Shown: positions 10,660 to 20,665, counted from the first letter of the stretch. The stretch is DNA of 64,000 nucleotides from Aureimonas sp. SK2 (GCF_029813115.1 NZ_JAPZDS010000001.1:62001-126000), one strand, 5' to 3'. The notes: generated from the sequence alone by a model not told the origin. Made by a program: numbers and translations.

Positions 10660-11403
10660 CTAGCCCCGGCTCAGCGCGCCGAAGGCTATCGGATAGATCC
10701 GCGCCGTGCCGATCACGTAGGCTCGGGCCGTCTCCGGCCGGAACAGGCCGGCAAACGGCGGGCTCAGGACATTGAGCCCGCCGGTGGTGACGCCGAAGGA
10801 CGGCATGACCATCCGCGAGCCGTCGCTGGCGAAGCATGGCCCCCGCACGCTCCGCCCGTTGCCGCTGACCCGAGCGCACGGGTGGAGGTGGCCGGCGACC
10901 TCGCCGTTCCGCCCGCCCGGCGACGGCTCGTGGCGGAAGTGCCAGAGGCCGATCGAGACCTCCTCGGCGCAGGTCCCGCCGAGGCCGGCCGGAGGCTCCG
11001 GGTCGTGGTTGCCCTCGATCCAGATCCAGTCCCGGCCTGCCATGGCCGCCTTCAGGCGCTCGCGCGGGGCATCGGGCATCAAGCCGGCGCCGTGCCGATC
11101 GTGGAAGCTGTCGCCGAGCGCCACGACGACATGCGGCTGGTAGCGGTCGAGCGCCGCCTCCAGAAGCATCAGCGTCGCCTCCGTGTCGTAGGGCGGCAGG
11201 AACATGCCGCGCCGCGCGAAGGCGGCGCCTTTTTCGAGATGGAGGTCCGAGACCACCATCAGCCGCTCGTCCGGCGCGAACAGGACGCCCGAGGGGTCGC
11301 AAACCACGGCCCCGCCGTTCAGCGCCGTTTCCAGCCCCGGCGCCTCGCCCTGCCGCATCCGCCGATGGATCATGTTCATGTGGTCGCGGTCCGGGTCTTC
11401 CAT
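10660..11403 (-). CDS. pdeM: Ligase-associated DNA damage response endonuclease PdeM
   Basis: 247 residues from the ATG at 11403, which has AGGAAC before it; ATGs at 11379 and 11373 are alternatives. It is a calcineurin-like metallophosphoesterase with all metal motifs: SDLHLEKG (Asp53, His55), ALGDSFHD, WIEGNHDP and GHLHP. The family was named from its linkage to an ATP-dependent ligase, an Lhr-type helicase and an MBL exonuclease, and is believed to act in DNA repair. Here the helicase and exonuclease lie 5-10 kb away rather than in one operon, and no ligase is visible. Confidence 0.87.
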   Translation of the reverse strand: MEDPDRDHMNMIHRRMRQGEAPGLETALNGGAVVCDPSGVLFAPDERLMVVSDLHLEKGAAFARRGMFLPPYDTEATLMLLEAALDRYQPHVVVALGDSFHDRHGAGLMPDAPRERLKAAMAGRDWIWIEGNHDPEPPAGLGGTCAEEVSIGLWHFRHEPSPGGRNGEVAGHLHPCARVSGNGRSVRGPCFASDGSRMVMPSFGVTTGGLNVLSPPFAGLFRPETARAYVIGTARIYPIAFGALSRG

Positions 11404-11637
11404 GTTCCTGAAGCGTTCTTCGAATCCAAAATGGCGGCGAAGGCAAGGCGGTGCGACGATCGGCACTTGATTCCCGAGCGCAATCAAGACATGAACCAGA
11501 TGCACAATGGACCCGGCGCGCCGGGTGGCTATGCCGGGCGCCTATCCCTCGGCCAATCCAGACGACGTCAGACTTCCAACGACAGCGCCCTGCGATGAGG
11601 GCCGCCGACGTCGTCCAGATCCTCGTTGTTTCCATCC

Positions 11638-13122
11638 ATGTTCTCGACCGAAAACCTCCGGGCCGAATGGCTCGGCAATGTCCGTGGCGACCTGCTCTCG
11701 GGCCTCGTTGTGGCGCTTGCACTGATCCCCGAGGCGATCGCCTTCTCCATCATCGCGGGCGTCGACCCGCAGGTGGGCCTCTACGCGTCCTTTTCCATCG
11801 CGGTTCTCACCGCCATCTTCGGCGGGCGGCCCGGCATGATCTCGGCCGCCACCGCCGCCACCGCGGTGCTCATGATCACGCTCGTGCGCGACCACGGCCT
11901 CCAATACCTCTTCGCCGCGACGGTGCTGGCAGGCGTGGTGCAGATGGCGGCCGGCTTCCTCCGGCTTGGCGACCTCATGCGCTTCGTCTCGCGCTCGGTG
12001 ATGACGGGCTTTGTCAACGCGCTCGCGATCCTGATCTTTCTCGCGCAATTGCCCGAGCTGATCGGCGTGCCGAACATGACCTATGTCCTGGTCGCGGCCG
12101 CGCTGGCGATCATCTACCTGCTTCCGTACGTGACCAAGGCCGTGCCGTCGCCGCTGGTCGCCATCGTCGCGATTACCGCCGCCGCACTCCTCTTCGGCAT
12201 CGACGTGCGCACCGTCGGCGATATGGGGCAGCTTCCCTCGAGCCTGCCTGTCTTCCTCCTGCCGGACGTGCCGTTCGACCTTGAGACGCTGCGCATCATC
12301 CTGCCCTATTCGGTCGCCATCGCGCTCGTCGGCCTTCTGGAATCGCTCATGACGGCACAGGTCGTGGACGACCTCACCGACACGGGTTCCGACAAGAACC
12401 GCGAGTGCTTCGGCCAGGGGGTGGCGAACTTCGTCACCGGCTTCTTCGGCGGCATGGCGGGTTGCGCGATGATCGGCCAGTCGGGCATCAACATCCGCTC
12501 CGGCGGGCGCGGGCGTCTGTCCTGCTTCTTCGCCGGCGTCGCGCTCCTGGTGCTCATCGTGGGCCTCGGCGACTGGGTCGCCGTGATCCCGATGCCGGCG
12601 CTCGTCGCGATCATGATCATGGTCTCGATCGGCACCTTCGACTGGGGATCGCTGAGGAGCCTCGTCACGCACCCGCGCCGTTCCTCGATCGTGATGCTGA
12701 CGGTGGTGGTAATCGTGGTCTGGACCCACAACCTCGCGCTCGGCGTCTTTGCGGGTGTCCTCCTATCGGGCCTTTTCTTCGCCTCGAAGATCGCCCAGAT
12801 ATTCGCCGTCACGAGTACCGCCTCGGATGACGGCAGGGCGCGGACCTACGTGGTCGAGGGCCAGGTGTTCTTCGCCTCCGCCGGCCGCTTCCTCGAAAGC
12901 TTCGACTTCCGCGAGCCTCTCAGCCACGTGACGATCGACGTTTCCCGCGCCCATATCTGGGACCTCACGGGCGTCGGCGCGCTGGACAAGGCGGTGCTGA
13001 AGTTCCGGAAGGCGGGTGTGGCGGTCGAGGTCGCCGGATTGAATGCGGCCTCGCAGACGATCGTCGACAAGCTGACGATCCAGAACCGGGCGGACGCGCT
13101 GGGACTGCCGGCGGGGCACTGA
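11638..13122 (+). CDS. SulP family anion transporter with STAS domain
   Basis: 494 residues from the ATG at 11638; a TTG four codons earlier is also in frame, and neither has a strong ribosome-binding site. About 10-14 membrane segments carry SulP features: [20 protein letters not shown] at the N terminus and [16 protein letters not shown] in the core. A STAS domain occupies about 400-494 ([20 protein letters not shown]). SulP proteins import sulfate, bicarbonate or other anions; STAS regulates transport. The substrate cannot be read from sequence. It is divergent from pdeM across a 234-bp gap. Confidence 0.9.
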   Translation: MFSTENLRAEWLGNVRGDLLSGLVVALALIPEAIAFSIIAGVDPQVGLYASFSIAVLTAIFGGRPGMISAATAATAVLMITLVRDHGLQYLFAATVLAGVVQMAAGFLRLGDLMRFVSRSVMTGFVNALAILIFLAQLPELIGVPNMTYVLVAAALAIIYLLPYVTKAVPSPLVAIVAITAAALLFGIDVRTVGDMGQLPSSLPVFLLPDVPFDLETLRIILPYSVAIALVGLLESLMTAQVVDDLTDTGSDKNRECFGQGVANFVTGFFGGMAGCAMIGQSGINIRSGGRGRLSCFFAGVALLVLIVGLGDWVAVIPMPALVAIMIMVSIGTFDWGSLRSLVTHPRRSSIVMLTVVVIVVWTHNLALGVFAGVLLSGLFFASKIAQIFAVTSTASDDGRARTYVVEGQVFFASAGRFLESFDFREPLSHVTIDVSRAHIWDLTGVGALDKAVLKFRKAGVAVEVAGLNAASQTIVDKLTIQNRADALGLPAGH

Positions 13123-13240
13123 CGGCAGGCGCCGATCTTTGGATCGGATCGGCGCGATCCGCATTGTCGGGGCGCCGGACGTTACGCCGGGACGGCGGTC
13201 GTCTCGGCAGCCCCGTTCGCTCCTTGATGCCGGAGGCTGC

Positions 13241-13810
13241 GTGAACATTGAGACCTTCGTCGCGCAGTATGGGCTGCCCGCCATCTTTCTCGGTGCGGGC
13301 CTCGAAGGCGAAACGGTCGCGATTCTTGCCGGCATCGTCGCCCACGCGGGAACGCTGGGTTTCTGGCCGGTCGTCGTCACGGTCGGCCTCGGTTCCTTCG
13401 CCGCCGACCAGATCTTCTTCATCTGCGGGCGCTTCTTCCGCAATGCGCGCTTCGTCCGGCGTGTCAGAACCAGACCGTTCTTCGCGAAGGCCTTGGCCTC
13501 GTTCGAGAGGCGGCCGCTCCTGTTCACCTTCGGCTTCCGCTTCGTCTACGGATTTCGGACCGTCAGCCCGATCGCGATCGGAACGACGCGTCTGTCGACC
13601 ATCCGCTATGTTCTGATCAATGCGGTCGCCGCGGCGACCTGGGCCATCATCTTCGTTTCGGCCGGGTTCTGGTTCGGAAACGGCATCGAGGCGGCCTTCG
13701 GCCATCTGCGCGCGCACCACCGTCTCATCGTCGCCATCGCGGGTGCGTTGCTGTTCGTCGGCGCTCTCGGGGTCTGGACGCGCCGCAGACTGATGCGAAG
13801 CCCGACGTGA
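13241..13810 (+). CDS. DedA family membrane protein
   Basis: Start chosen at GTG 13241 because GGAGG lies 4 bp upstream; the longer frame from 13139 adds a non-hydrophobic stretch without a site. 189 residues. The DedA core shows the acidic GAGLEGETVAI near the N terminus and FRFVYGFRTVSPIAIG in the middle, followed by a C-terminal membrane helix. DedA proteins are inner-membrane proteins linked to lipid flipping, membrane potential and drug resistance. It follows the SulP gene by 118 bp on the same strand; a functional link is not evident. Confidence 0.88.
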   Translation: MNIETFVAQYGLPAIFLGAGLEGETVAILAGIVAHAGTLGFWPVVVTVGLGSFAADQIFFICGRFFRNARFVRRVRTRPFFAKALASFERRPLLFTFGFRFVYGFRTVSPIAIGTTRLSTIRYVLINAVAAATWAIIFVSAGFWFGNGIEAAFGHLRAHHRLIVAIAGALLFVGALGVWTRRRLMRSPT

Positions 13811-13977
13811 TGTCGCCTCGCATCTTCGTTCCTTCCGAGCGGCACAGGTGGTTATGCGCCAAAGCACGACGGGCGCATCGCGGTGCGGCCTAGCGGCACG
13901 TGCAGCTTGAAGCGAGCGCCGTCCCCGTCATCTAGCCGATCCTGTAGCCGTCACCACGCGTTCCGGGAGTCGCCGCG

Positions 13978-15519
13978 ATGAAGCCTACCGTGCGGTTCGT
14001 CCTCGGCGATCAGCTTTCACGCGACCTCTCCAGTCTTTCCGACATCCAGCCCTGCGACGTGGTGCTGATGGCGGAGGTGGACGAGGAGGCGACCTATGTG
14101 CGCCATCACCAGCGCAAGATCGCCTTCCTGTTTTCCGCCATGCGCCATTTCGCGATCGAACTGGAGGCCGATGGAATCGCGGTGGACTACCTCCGGCTCG
14201 ACGGCCGGCGGCGTGCGACGAGCTTCACCCAGGCGCTGACGCAGGCGGTCGAGCGGCACAAGGCCGCCCGGGTCGTCGTCACCGAGCCGGGCGAATGGCG
14301 CGTCCTGGAAATGATGCGGGGCTGGGAGGCCGCGCTCGGTGTGCCCGTCGAGATCCGGCCCGACGACCGGTTCCTGTGCGGGCGCGACGAATTCGCGATG
14401 CTTGCCGGCACGGGCGAGACGCTGCTGATGGAGACCTTCTACCGGCGCATGCGCGAGCGCACCGGCCTCCTGATGACGGACGAGGGCAAGCCGGAGGGCG
14501 GGCGGTGGAACTTCGACGCGGAGAACCGCAAGCCGCTGCCGAAACGGATAGACGTGCCGCCGCGGCCGGACTACGCGCCGGACGAGACGACGCGGCAGGT
14601 GCTCGACCTCGTCGCCCGGCGCTTCGGCAACCATTTCGGCTCGCTGGAGGATTTCGACTATCCCGTCACGCGCCGGGACGCCCTGCAATATCTCGAATGG
14701 TTCGTGACGACCGCCTTGCCGGACTTCGGCACCTATGAGGACGCGATGCGCCAGGGCGAGCCCTTGCTGTTCCATTCGCACCTTTCGGCGCTGATCAATT
14801 GCGGACTGCTCGGCCCCCGCGAATGCTGCGAGGCGGTGGAGAAGACCTATAGGAACGGCCGGACGCCGCTCAACGCGGCGGAGGGGTTTATCCGGCAGAT
14901 CATCGGCTGGCGCGAGTTCGTACGGGGCGTCTACTGGCGGGAGATGCCGGGCTACGGGACCCGCAATGCGCTCGGTGCCGACCGTCCGCTCCCCGATTTC
15001 TTCTGGACGGGCGAGACGGAGATGAACTGCCTCGCCCAGGCGATCGGCGAGACCGCGGCTTCCGCCTATGCTCACCATATCCAGCGCCTGATGGTGATCG
15101 GCAACTTCTGTCTCCTGGCCGGCCTGGATCCGGTGGAGGTGCAGGAATGGTATCTCGTGGTGTACCACGACGCCTATGAGTGGGTGGAGATGCCCAACGT
15201 CGTGGGCATGATCCTCTATGCGGACGGCGGCGTCTTTGCGACCAAGCCCTACGCGGCGTCGGGCAACTACATCAACAAGATGTCGAACTACTGCGGCCAA
15301 TGCCGGTTCGACGTGAAGCAGCGGACGGGCGAGGACGCCTGTCCGTTCAACTACCTCTACTGGGACTTCGTCGCCCGCCACGCCGAGCGGTTCGCGGACA
15401 ACCGCCGCATGGACCGGACGCTCTTCACGCTCGGACGCATGGACGAGGAAAAGGTCGCCGCCATGCGGCGGGACGCGGCCTACTTCCTGGACGGGCTGAC
15501 GCCGGCCGGAACCTACTGA
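13978..15519 (+). CDS. phrB: Iron-sulfur (6-4) photolyase, PhrB type
   Basis: 513 residues, equal in size and layout to Agrobacterium PhrB. It should repair UV (6-4) photoproducts using FAD, a lumazine antenna and a 4Fe-4S cluster. The four cluster cysteines are at 351, 439, 442 and 455 (NYCGQC, DACPF), each one residue later than the reported PhrB cysteines 350, 438, 441 and 454. The N-terminal Rossmann-like antenna domain starts RFVLGDQLS; the FAD half includes ASGNYINKMSNY. GGGAG precedes the ATG. It is monocistronic or driven from the 167-bp gap after the DedA gene. Confidence 0.93.
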   Translation: MKPTVRFVLGDQLSRDLSSLSDIQPCDVVLMAEVDEEATYVRHHQRKIAFLFSAMRHFAIELEADGIAVDYLRLDGRRRATSFTQALTQAVERHKAARVVVTEPGEWRVLEMMRGWEAALGVPVEIRPDDRFLCGRDEFAMLAGTGETLLMETFYRRMRERTGLLMTDEGKPEGGRWNFDAENRKPLPKRIDVPPRPDYAPDETTRQVLDLVARRFGNHFGSLEDFDYPVTRRDALQYLEWFVTTALPDFGTYEDAMRQGEPLLFHSHLSALINCGLLGPRECCEAVEKTYRNGRTPLNAAEGFIRQIIGWREFVRGVYWREMPGYGTRNALGADRPLPDFFWTGETEMNCLAQAIGETAASAYAHHIQRLMVIGNFCLLAGLDPVEVQEWYLVVYHDAYEWVEMPNVVGMILYADGGVFATKPYAASGNYINKMSNYCGQCRFDVKQRTGEDACPFNYLYWDFVARHAERFADNRRMDRTLFTLGRMDEEKVAAMRRDAAYFLDGLTPAGTY

Positions 15520-15706
15520 GCCGTCGGGCTCTGCCGAGACGGCTTCAACCGGCGAAAGAGCGATGAGGCAGGCTGCCGCCCTTCCGCTTACGACCCTTAA
15601 ACGCCGCTCAAATGCTCAATTCAACACTTACTAAAGCGGACGGTCGTGTGAGCCTAAAACTCACCAACGATGGTTGAGAGTGACAGATACCTTGACGTAG
15701 CTCGAC

Positions 15707-16186
15707 CTATTTGCAGCCTTTCTCAGTGACGATACGAGATAGGCGGTTCTGGATTGGAAACATATTCTCGAACCCTCGGTAGTGGCCGACAACCACAGTC
15801 TCATAGCGGCACCCAACCTGAAGCTTGTCAAAAATCTGCTCTCGGCCGTCGTCCCATATCGCCCAGGTATTCGACTCTGGTAACTTGAAGGTGCCGTATT
15901 CGGTTTCGATATGTCCGCAATACAGTCCGGTCCCGATGGCCTGTGTCGGCGCTGAGCTGCGGTGAGGCGAAGCGGAGAAAATTCCAAATATTCCCCTTGA
16001 CCGTCGACTTACACAAGTCCTCGGAGCATCAATGACCTTTACAGTCATCACCTCAATTCGCCGAGTGCTGAACTCTCTATATAAATTGCTTGATAACGCC
16101 CACAAGCCGCCAACGGATATAATCAAACAAGCGAGAAGCTTCAGCTCTCGACCGGCAATTGGTTTTTTGTTCGTCGCGTGGACCAT
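15707..16186 (-). CDS. Orphan membrane-anchored hypothetical protein
   Basis: 159 residues from the ATG at 16186 (an in-frame TTG lies two codons earlier). A basic N terminus is followed by one membrane helix at about 15-31 (LKLLACLIISVGGLWAL), then a soluble domain with CGHIETEYGTFKL, FDKLQVGCRYETVVVGHYRG and MFPIQNRLSRI. The end resembles small phage or accessory proteins that finish with a KLQVGKxYxV block, but no family can be named. The gene and its flanks (about 15560-16350) are clearly AT-richer than the rest, suggesting recent acquisition. No convincing ribosome-binding site was seen. Confidence 0.55.
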   Translation of the reverse strand: MVHATNKKPIAGRELKLLACLIISVGGLWALSSNLYREFSTRRIEVMTVKVIDAPRTCVSRRSRGIFGIFSASPHRSSAPTQAIGTGLYCGHIETEYGTFKLPESNTWAIWDDGREQIFDKLQVGCRYETVVVGHYRGFENMFPIQNRLSRIVTEKGCK

Positions 16187-16356
16187 TCTCAATGGATAGC
16201 GGCTGATTGCTACCGAAGATTAAATTCAAATGCTTGATTGAGTGATCCCAAGGTTTATAATGAAACAGGAGCACAGGAAACAGTCGCTGGCGACTGGTTC
16301 TGACAACCATAAATTCAAAAGCCGACATTCTGCTTTCCACCCACTTCACGTGCCCA

Positions 16357-18918
16357 TCACCGCAGGTAGTTCGACCGGAAGTCCGTCATCTCGCCCAGCG
16401 CCTTGATGATGAGGTCCTGCTCCATGGCCTCGGCCAGGAGATCGTCGCGCGCCTCGCCCTCGACGCGCTCACGGCCGGCCTCGAGCATGATGGGAACGGC
16501 CAAGGGCGAGATTTCGTCCAGGTTCTTGTGCAGGATGTGGCGCTTGATGCGGGCGAGAAGGTCGGAGACGCGCTTCACGTCGAGAAGGCCCGTCGCCGCG
16601 TCCGCCCAGGTCGCGCGCAGAAGGATGTGGTCGGGCTCGTGCGCGCGCAGGACGTCGTAGACGAGGTCGGACGAGACGGTCATCTGCCGCCCGGTCTTCT
16701 CGCGCCCCGGCTGGCGCTTCATCACGAGCCCGGCGATAACCGCGCATTGGCGGAAGGTGCGCTTGAGGAGCCAGGAATCGGCCATCCAGGTTTCCAGGTC
16801 GTCGCCCAGCATGTCCTCGTCGAAGAGATCCTCAAGCGACAGCTTGCCCGATCCGATCATCTCGCCCATGTCGGCGCGGCCCCAGATCGAGAGCGCATAG
16901 TCGGTGGCGACGAACCCCAGAGGCTTGGCGCGGGCGCGCTCCAGCCGGCGGGTCAGGAGCATGCCGAGCGTCTGGTGGGCAAGGCGCCCCTCGAACGGAT
17001 AGGCCACCATGAAGAAGCGGTTGCCGTTCGGAAAGGTCTCGATCAGGAGATCGTTCGGGCCAGGAATCGCGGATTTCCGCTTCTGGATCGCCAGCCACTC
17101 GCCGACCTGGGAGGGCAGGGCGCCCCATTGCGTTGGGTCGGCCAGCATCTCGCGCACCTTGGCGGCGAGGAAGGTGGTGAGCGGGAATTTCTGGCCGCCG
17201 TAGTAAGGCACCTTCGCCTCGTCGTCCCGCGTCTTGGTGACGAGGCACTCCATCTCGTGGATGCCCTCGAACTTCAGCACCTGGCCCGAGAAGAGGAACG
17301 TGTCGCCGATGGCGAGGGTCTCGAGGAAGTTCTCCTCGATCTTGCCGAGCACCGGGCCGCCCCGCGCCATGCCGCTCTTCGTCTTGGCGCGGATCAGGCG
17401 CACGAGGAGAGCTTCGGACTCGATGATCGTGCCGGCGTTCATCCGGTAGCCTTGGACGACGGACGGGTGCGTCACCCGCCACGTGCCGTCCTCCGTCAGG
17501 CGGATCTTGGCATAGCGGTCGTAGACGCGGAGCGAGTAGCCGCCGGTCGCGACGAAATCCACCACTTGATCGAACGTGTCGCGGTCGAGGTCGCGGTAGG
17601 GCGAGGCCGTGACGACCTCGGCATAAAGGTCGTCGGAGCGGAAGGGCGCGGCGCAGGCCATGCCGAGGACGTGCTGGGCGAGCACGTCGAGGCAGCCCTC
17701 GCGCATGGGCGGGGAATCCTGCGCGCCGAGATAGTTCGCGTCGAGCGCCGCCTGGCACTCCATGACCTCGAACCGGTTGGCCGGCACGAGGATGGCGCGG
17801 GACGGCTCGTCCATCCGGTGGTTGGCGCGGCCGATGCGCTGGGCGAGGCGCGAGGCGCCCTTCGGCGCGCCGACATGCACCACGAGATCGACGTCGCCCC
17901 AGTCGATGCCGAGGTCGAGGGTGGAGGTCGCGACCACGGCGCGCAACTCGTTGGCCGCCATCGCGGCCTCCACGCGGCGGCGCTGCGACACGTCGAGCGA
18001 GCCGTGGTGAAGGGCGATCGGCAGCGTCTCCTCGTTGATGCGCCAGAGTTCCTGAAACAGCAGCTCGGCCTGGGAGCGCGTGTTGACGAAGAGGAGGGTC
18101 GTCCTGTGCGCCTTGATCGCCTCGTAGATCTCCGGCATCGCATAGCGCGCCATGTGGCCTTGCCAGGGCACGCGCTCGCGCGACTTCAGGATGGTGATTT
18201 CGGGCTTCGCGCCGCCGTCCACCACGATCAGGTCGGCCATCGGGGAGGCGTCCGGTCCCTGCGCCACCAGCCATTCGCGCAATTCGTCCGGGTCGGTCAC
18301 CGTGGCGGAAAGGCCGATCGTCTGGATCGCCGGGCGCAACATGCGCAGGCGCGCGAGGCCGAGCGCCAGGAGATGGCCGCGCTTGGAGGCGACGAGCGAG
18401 TGCAGCTCGTCGAAGATCACGTAGCGAAGGTCGGAGAAGAAGCTTTCGGCATCGGGCGCCGAGATCAGGAGCGCCAGTTGCTCCGGCGTCGTCAGCATGA
18501 TGTCCGGGGGCTTCAGCTTCTGGCGCTGGCGCTTGGACTGCGATGTGTCGCCGGTTCGCGATTCCAGCGTGATCGGCAGGCCGATCTCCTCTACCGGCTT
18601 TTCCAGGTTCCGGCGGATATCGGTCGCGAGCGCCTTCAAGGGCGAGATGTAGAGCGTGTGGATGCCGGGCGGGCGCGTGCCCGGGCGGCGCTTGCCGCGA
18701 CGTGAGAGATCGACCAGCGAGGGCAGGAAGCCCGCCAGCGTCTTGCCGGCGCCGGTCGGCGCGATCAGGAGGACGGAGGCGCCGTTCTCCGCGCGTTGGA
18801 GAAGGTCGAGCTGGTGCGGGCGCGGCGACCAGCCCTTCTGCGCGAACCAGCGCAGGAAGGGTTCCGGCAGGTCGAAGCCGGGCAGAGCAAGGGGCGGGAC
18901 GGAGAGCTGTGCTGTCAC
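16357..18918 (-). CDS. Ligase-associated DEXH-box DNA helicase (Lhr-core type)
   Basis: 853 residues. A superfamily 2 helicase with Walker A APTGAGKT (53-60), the DEXH box DELH (170-173), SATVTDPDELREWL (motif III region) and a second RecA domain with ATSTLDLGIDWG and QRIGRANHRM (motifs V and VI). The remaining 400 residues are the winged-helix/Lhr-core domain. Members translocate 3' to 5' on single-stranded DNA and are grouped with repair ligases. The usual cluster partner ligase is not found; the exonuclease lies 1.8 kb away on the other strand and PdeM 5 kb away. Confidence 0.92.
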   Translation of the reverse strand: MTAQLSVPPLALPGFDLPEPFLRWFAQKGWSPRPHQLDLLQRAENGASVLLIAPTGAGKTLAGFLPSLVDLSRRGKRRPGTRPPGIHTLYISPLKALATDIRRNLEKPVEEIGLPITLESRTGDTSQSKRQRQKLKPPDIMLTTPEQLALLISAPDAESFFSDLRYVIFDELHSLVASKRGHLLALGLARLRMLRPAIQTIGLSATVTDPDELREWLVAQGPDASPMADLIVVDGGAKPEITILKSRERVPWQGHMARYAMPEIYEAIKAHRTTLLFVNTRSQAELLFQELWRINEETLPIALHHGSLDVSQRRRVEAAMAANELRAVVATSTLDLGIDWGDVDLVVHVGAPKGASRLAQRIGRANHRMDEPSRAILVPANRFEVMECQAALDANYLGAQDSPPMREGCLDVLAQHVLGMACAAPFRSDDLYAEVVTASPYRDLDRDTFDQVVDFVATGGYSLRVYDRYAKIRLTEDGTWRVTHPSVVQGYRMNAGTIIESEALLVRLIRAKTKSGMARGGPVLGKIEENFLETLAIGDTFLFSGQVLKFEGIHEMECLVTKTRDDEAKVPYYGGQKFPLTTFLAAKVREMLADPTQWGALPSQVGEWLAIQKRKSAIPGPNDLLIETFPNGNRFFMVAYPFEGRLAHQTLGMLLTRRLERARAKPLGFVATDYALSIWGRADMGEMIGSGKLSLEDLFDEDMLGDDLETWMADSWLLKRTFRQCAVIAGLVMKRQPGREKTGRQMTVSSDLVYDVLRAHEPDHILLRATWADAATGLLDVKRVSDLLARIKRHILHKNLDEISPLAVPIMLEAGRERVEGEARDDLLAEAMEQDLIIKALGEMTDFRSNYLR

Positions 18919-18957
18919 CTTCGGGAGGTAAGGCCGCGCTGCCCCTTCGCCAAGGGA

Positions 18958-19635
18958 TCAGACGGCGAGATAGCGGTCGGTGCGGTGGTTGATGGCCAGG
19001 AAGAGGTTGAGCACCAGCGCGCCGAGCACGGAATAGGCGACCGCCATCGGTGGAACGGCGGCAAAGGCCGTGACCAGCACCAGAAGGTCGACGCCGAGCT
19101 GCGTCAGCCCGGCGCGCCAGCCGAACCGGTCCTGGAGATAGACGGCGAGGATGCCGACGCCGCCCGCCGAGGACCGGTGGCGGAACAGGGCGAGAAGGCC
19201 GAAGCCGAGCATCAGCCCGCCGAGGCAGGCGCCGAGCAGCGGATCGACATAGGAAAAGCGGAGGACGTCGCCGCTGAAGGCCGTCATCAGCGACAGGAGC
19301 GCCACGGCGAAAGCCGTCTTGATCGTGAAGGCGCGGCCCATGCGCCTGACCGCCAGCGCATAGAAGGGAAGGTTCGCGACGAAGAAGACGAGGCCGAAGT
19401 TCCAGCCGGTGAGGTAGTGGACCACGAAGGCGAGGCCCGCCATGCCGCCCGTGAGGAAGCCGAGCGAGCCAAGGATGGAGATGCCGACGGCCGTCAGCGT
19501 CACCCCCGCGATGACGCCGAGCGCGTCTTCCCAGGGGCTGTGGCGCGTCGCGGTCGAGGCCCAAGAGCCGAAGCGATGGGCGCGGCGCGTGGTCTCGCGC
19601 TCCTGCCGGTCGGCCGAGAGTTCGGTGGCGCTCAT
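18958..19635 (-). CDS. YitT family membrane protein
   Basis: 225 residues from the ATG at 19635, preceded by GGAG; the longer frame to 19716 has a basic, unlikely leader. About five to six membrane segments cover residues 25-220, with the family features GFLTGGMAGLAFVVHYLTGW and SSAGGVGILAVYLQ. YitT proteins are inner-membrane proteins of unknown function, possibly transporters. The C-terminal cytoplasmic domain seen in longer YitT members is absent, as in proteobacterial forms. It starts 39 bp beyond the helicase start on the same strand, but their relation appears incidental. Confidence 0.83.
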   Translation of the reverse strand: MSATELSADRQERETTRRAHRFGSWASTATRHSPWEDALGVIAGVTLTAVGISILGSLGFLTGGMAGLAFVVHYLTGWNFGLVFFVANLPFYALAVRRMGRAFTIKTAFAVALLSLMTAFSGDVLRFSYVDPLLGACLGGLMLGFGLLALFRHRSSAGGVGILAVYLQDRFGWRAGLTQLGVDLLVLVTAFAAVPPMAVAYSVLGALVLNLFLAINHRTDRYLAV

Positions 19636-19720
19636 GGACGGGCTCCGCTCGCGTCGAAGCCGGGAGAATATCCGGCCGGAGCGCCCCGACCAGCGCGGCT
19701 TTCGCATGGGTGCCATGCCG

Positions 19721-20665
19721 TCAGGCGCGCCGTGCGACGATCAGGGTGCCGGCGATCGCCTCGCCCCGGTCTCGCCGCAGCGTCTCGGCCGCCTCGAGCA
19801 CGACGGCATATCCAGACTCCGCCAGCGCGGCGCGGAGATAAGCCGGCGCGTGCGCATAGCGCAGCGACGGACGGAGCACGAAATCCTCCGCCTCGTCCGC
19901 GAATTCGGTCGAGAAGGCGAGCATGCCGCCGCTTTCTTGCAGCGTCGCCGCATGGGCGAAGACCGGGCGGAGGTCGCCGAGATAGGTGAGCACGTCCGCG
20001 GCGGTGACGAGGTCGTAGTCGCCGTTCTCCGGTCGGGGCGCGGCGAGGATGTCGCCCTCCATCAGCGTGTCGTAGAGGCGCTTGCGGCGGGCCTTGTCCA
20101 GCATGCCGGCGGAAAGGTCGATGCCGTCGAGCCGGTCGCACAGCGGCTTCAGCCGCTCGCCCATCAGCCCCGTGCCGCAGCCGAGGTCGAGCGCCGCGCG
20201 GAAGCGGGCGCCGGGCGCGGCCTCGCCGAGGAGGCCGAGCAGGAGGTCGGGTACGCGGTAGTCGAGCCGGCGCACCAGCGCATCCTCGAAGCCGTCGGCG
20301 TACTGGTCGAAGAGGCCGGCGACGAAGGAAGGCGAGGGCGCGTCGGGTACGGGCTCGGCGCCGAGCCGCGCGAGCTTCAGCCGGGCGCCGTAAGGGTCCG
20401 CCTCGTCCTGCTCCAGCGCCTCGCGGAAGACGGCGCCCGCCGCCTCCGCCTCGCCCGCCTCCGCCAGGAATTCGCCCCAGCGCACGCGCCCGAGCAGCCA
20501 GCCCGGCGCCCGCTCCATCGCCTGCGACATGAGGTCGGCCGCCGCCGCGAGATCGCCCGCCTTGGCATAGGCCTCGGCATATTCGGCGCGGCGGTCGGCG
20601 AGGTCGTCGCCGGATCGATGGAGGCTGTGGCGCAAGGGCGGCGTTCCGAGAAGGGGCTCGCGCAT
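19721..20665 (-). CDS. TPR-containing class I SAM-dependent methyltransferase
   Basis: 314 residues from the ATG at 20665; no clear ribosome-binding site, and an earlier start at 20692 cannot be excluded. The N-terminal third (about 20-95) has two TPR-like repeats ([40 protein letters not shown]). The methyltransferase domain has the SAM motif ALDLGCGTGLMGERL, the acidic GIDLS and DLVTAADVLTYLGDL. The substrate is unknown; related proteins are annotated as methyltransferases of small molecules or proteins. It lies 68 bp from the divergent exonuclease gene and is probably an independent unit. Confidence 0.85.
   Translation of the reverse strand: MREPLLGTPPLRHSLHRSGDDLADRRAEYAEAYAKAGDLAAAADLMSQAMERAPGWLLGRVRWGEFLAEAGEAEAAGAVFREALEQDEADPYGARLKLARLGAEPVPDAPSPSFVAGLFDQYADGFEDALVRRLDYRVPDLLLGLLGEAAPGARFRAALDLGCGTGLMGERLKPLCDRLDGIDLSAGMLDKARRKRLYDTLMEGDILAAPRPENGDYDLVTAADVLTYLGDLRPVFAHAATLQESGGMLAFSTEFADEAEDFVLRPSLRYAHAPAYLRAALAESGYAVVLEAAETLRRDRGEAIAGTLIVARRA

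Noticed and set aside
15661-15987. 108-codon minus-strand frame
   Set aside because: Lies inside the 159-residue membrane protein in another frame and has no protein-like pattern.
16077-16349. 90-codon minus-strand frame in the AT-richer patch
   Set aside because: Overlaps the start of the better-supported membrane protein, has no clear ribosome site and no domain or transmembrane pattern.
16528-18705. 725-codon plus-strand frame opposite the helicase
   Set aside because: Antisense shadow; His/Arg/Asp-rich composition with no domain.
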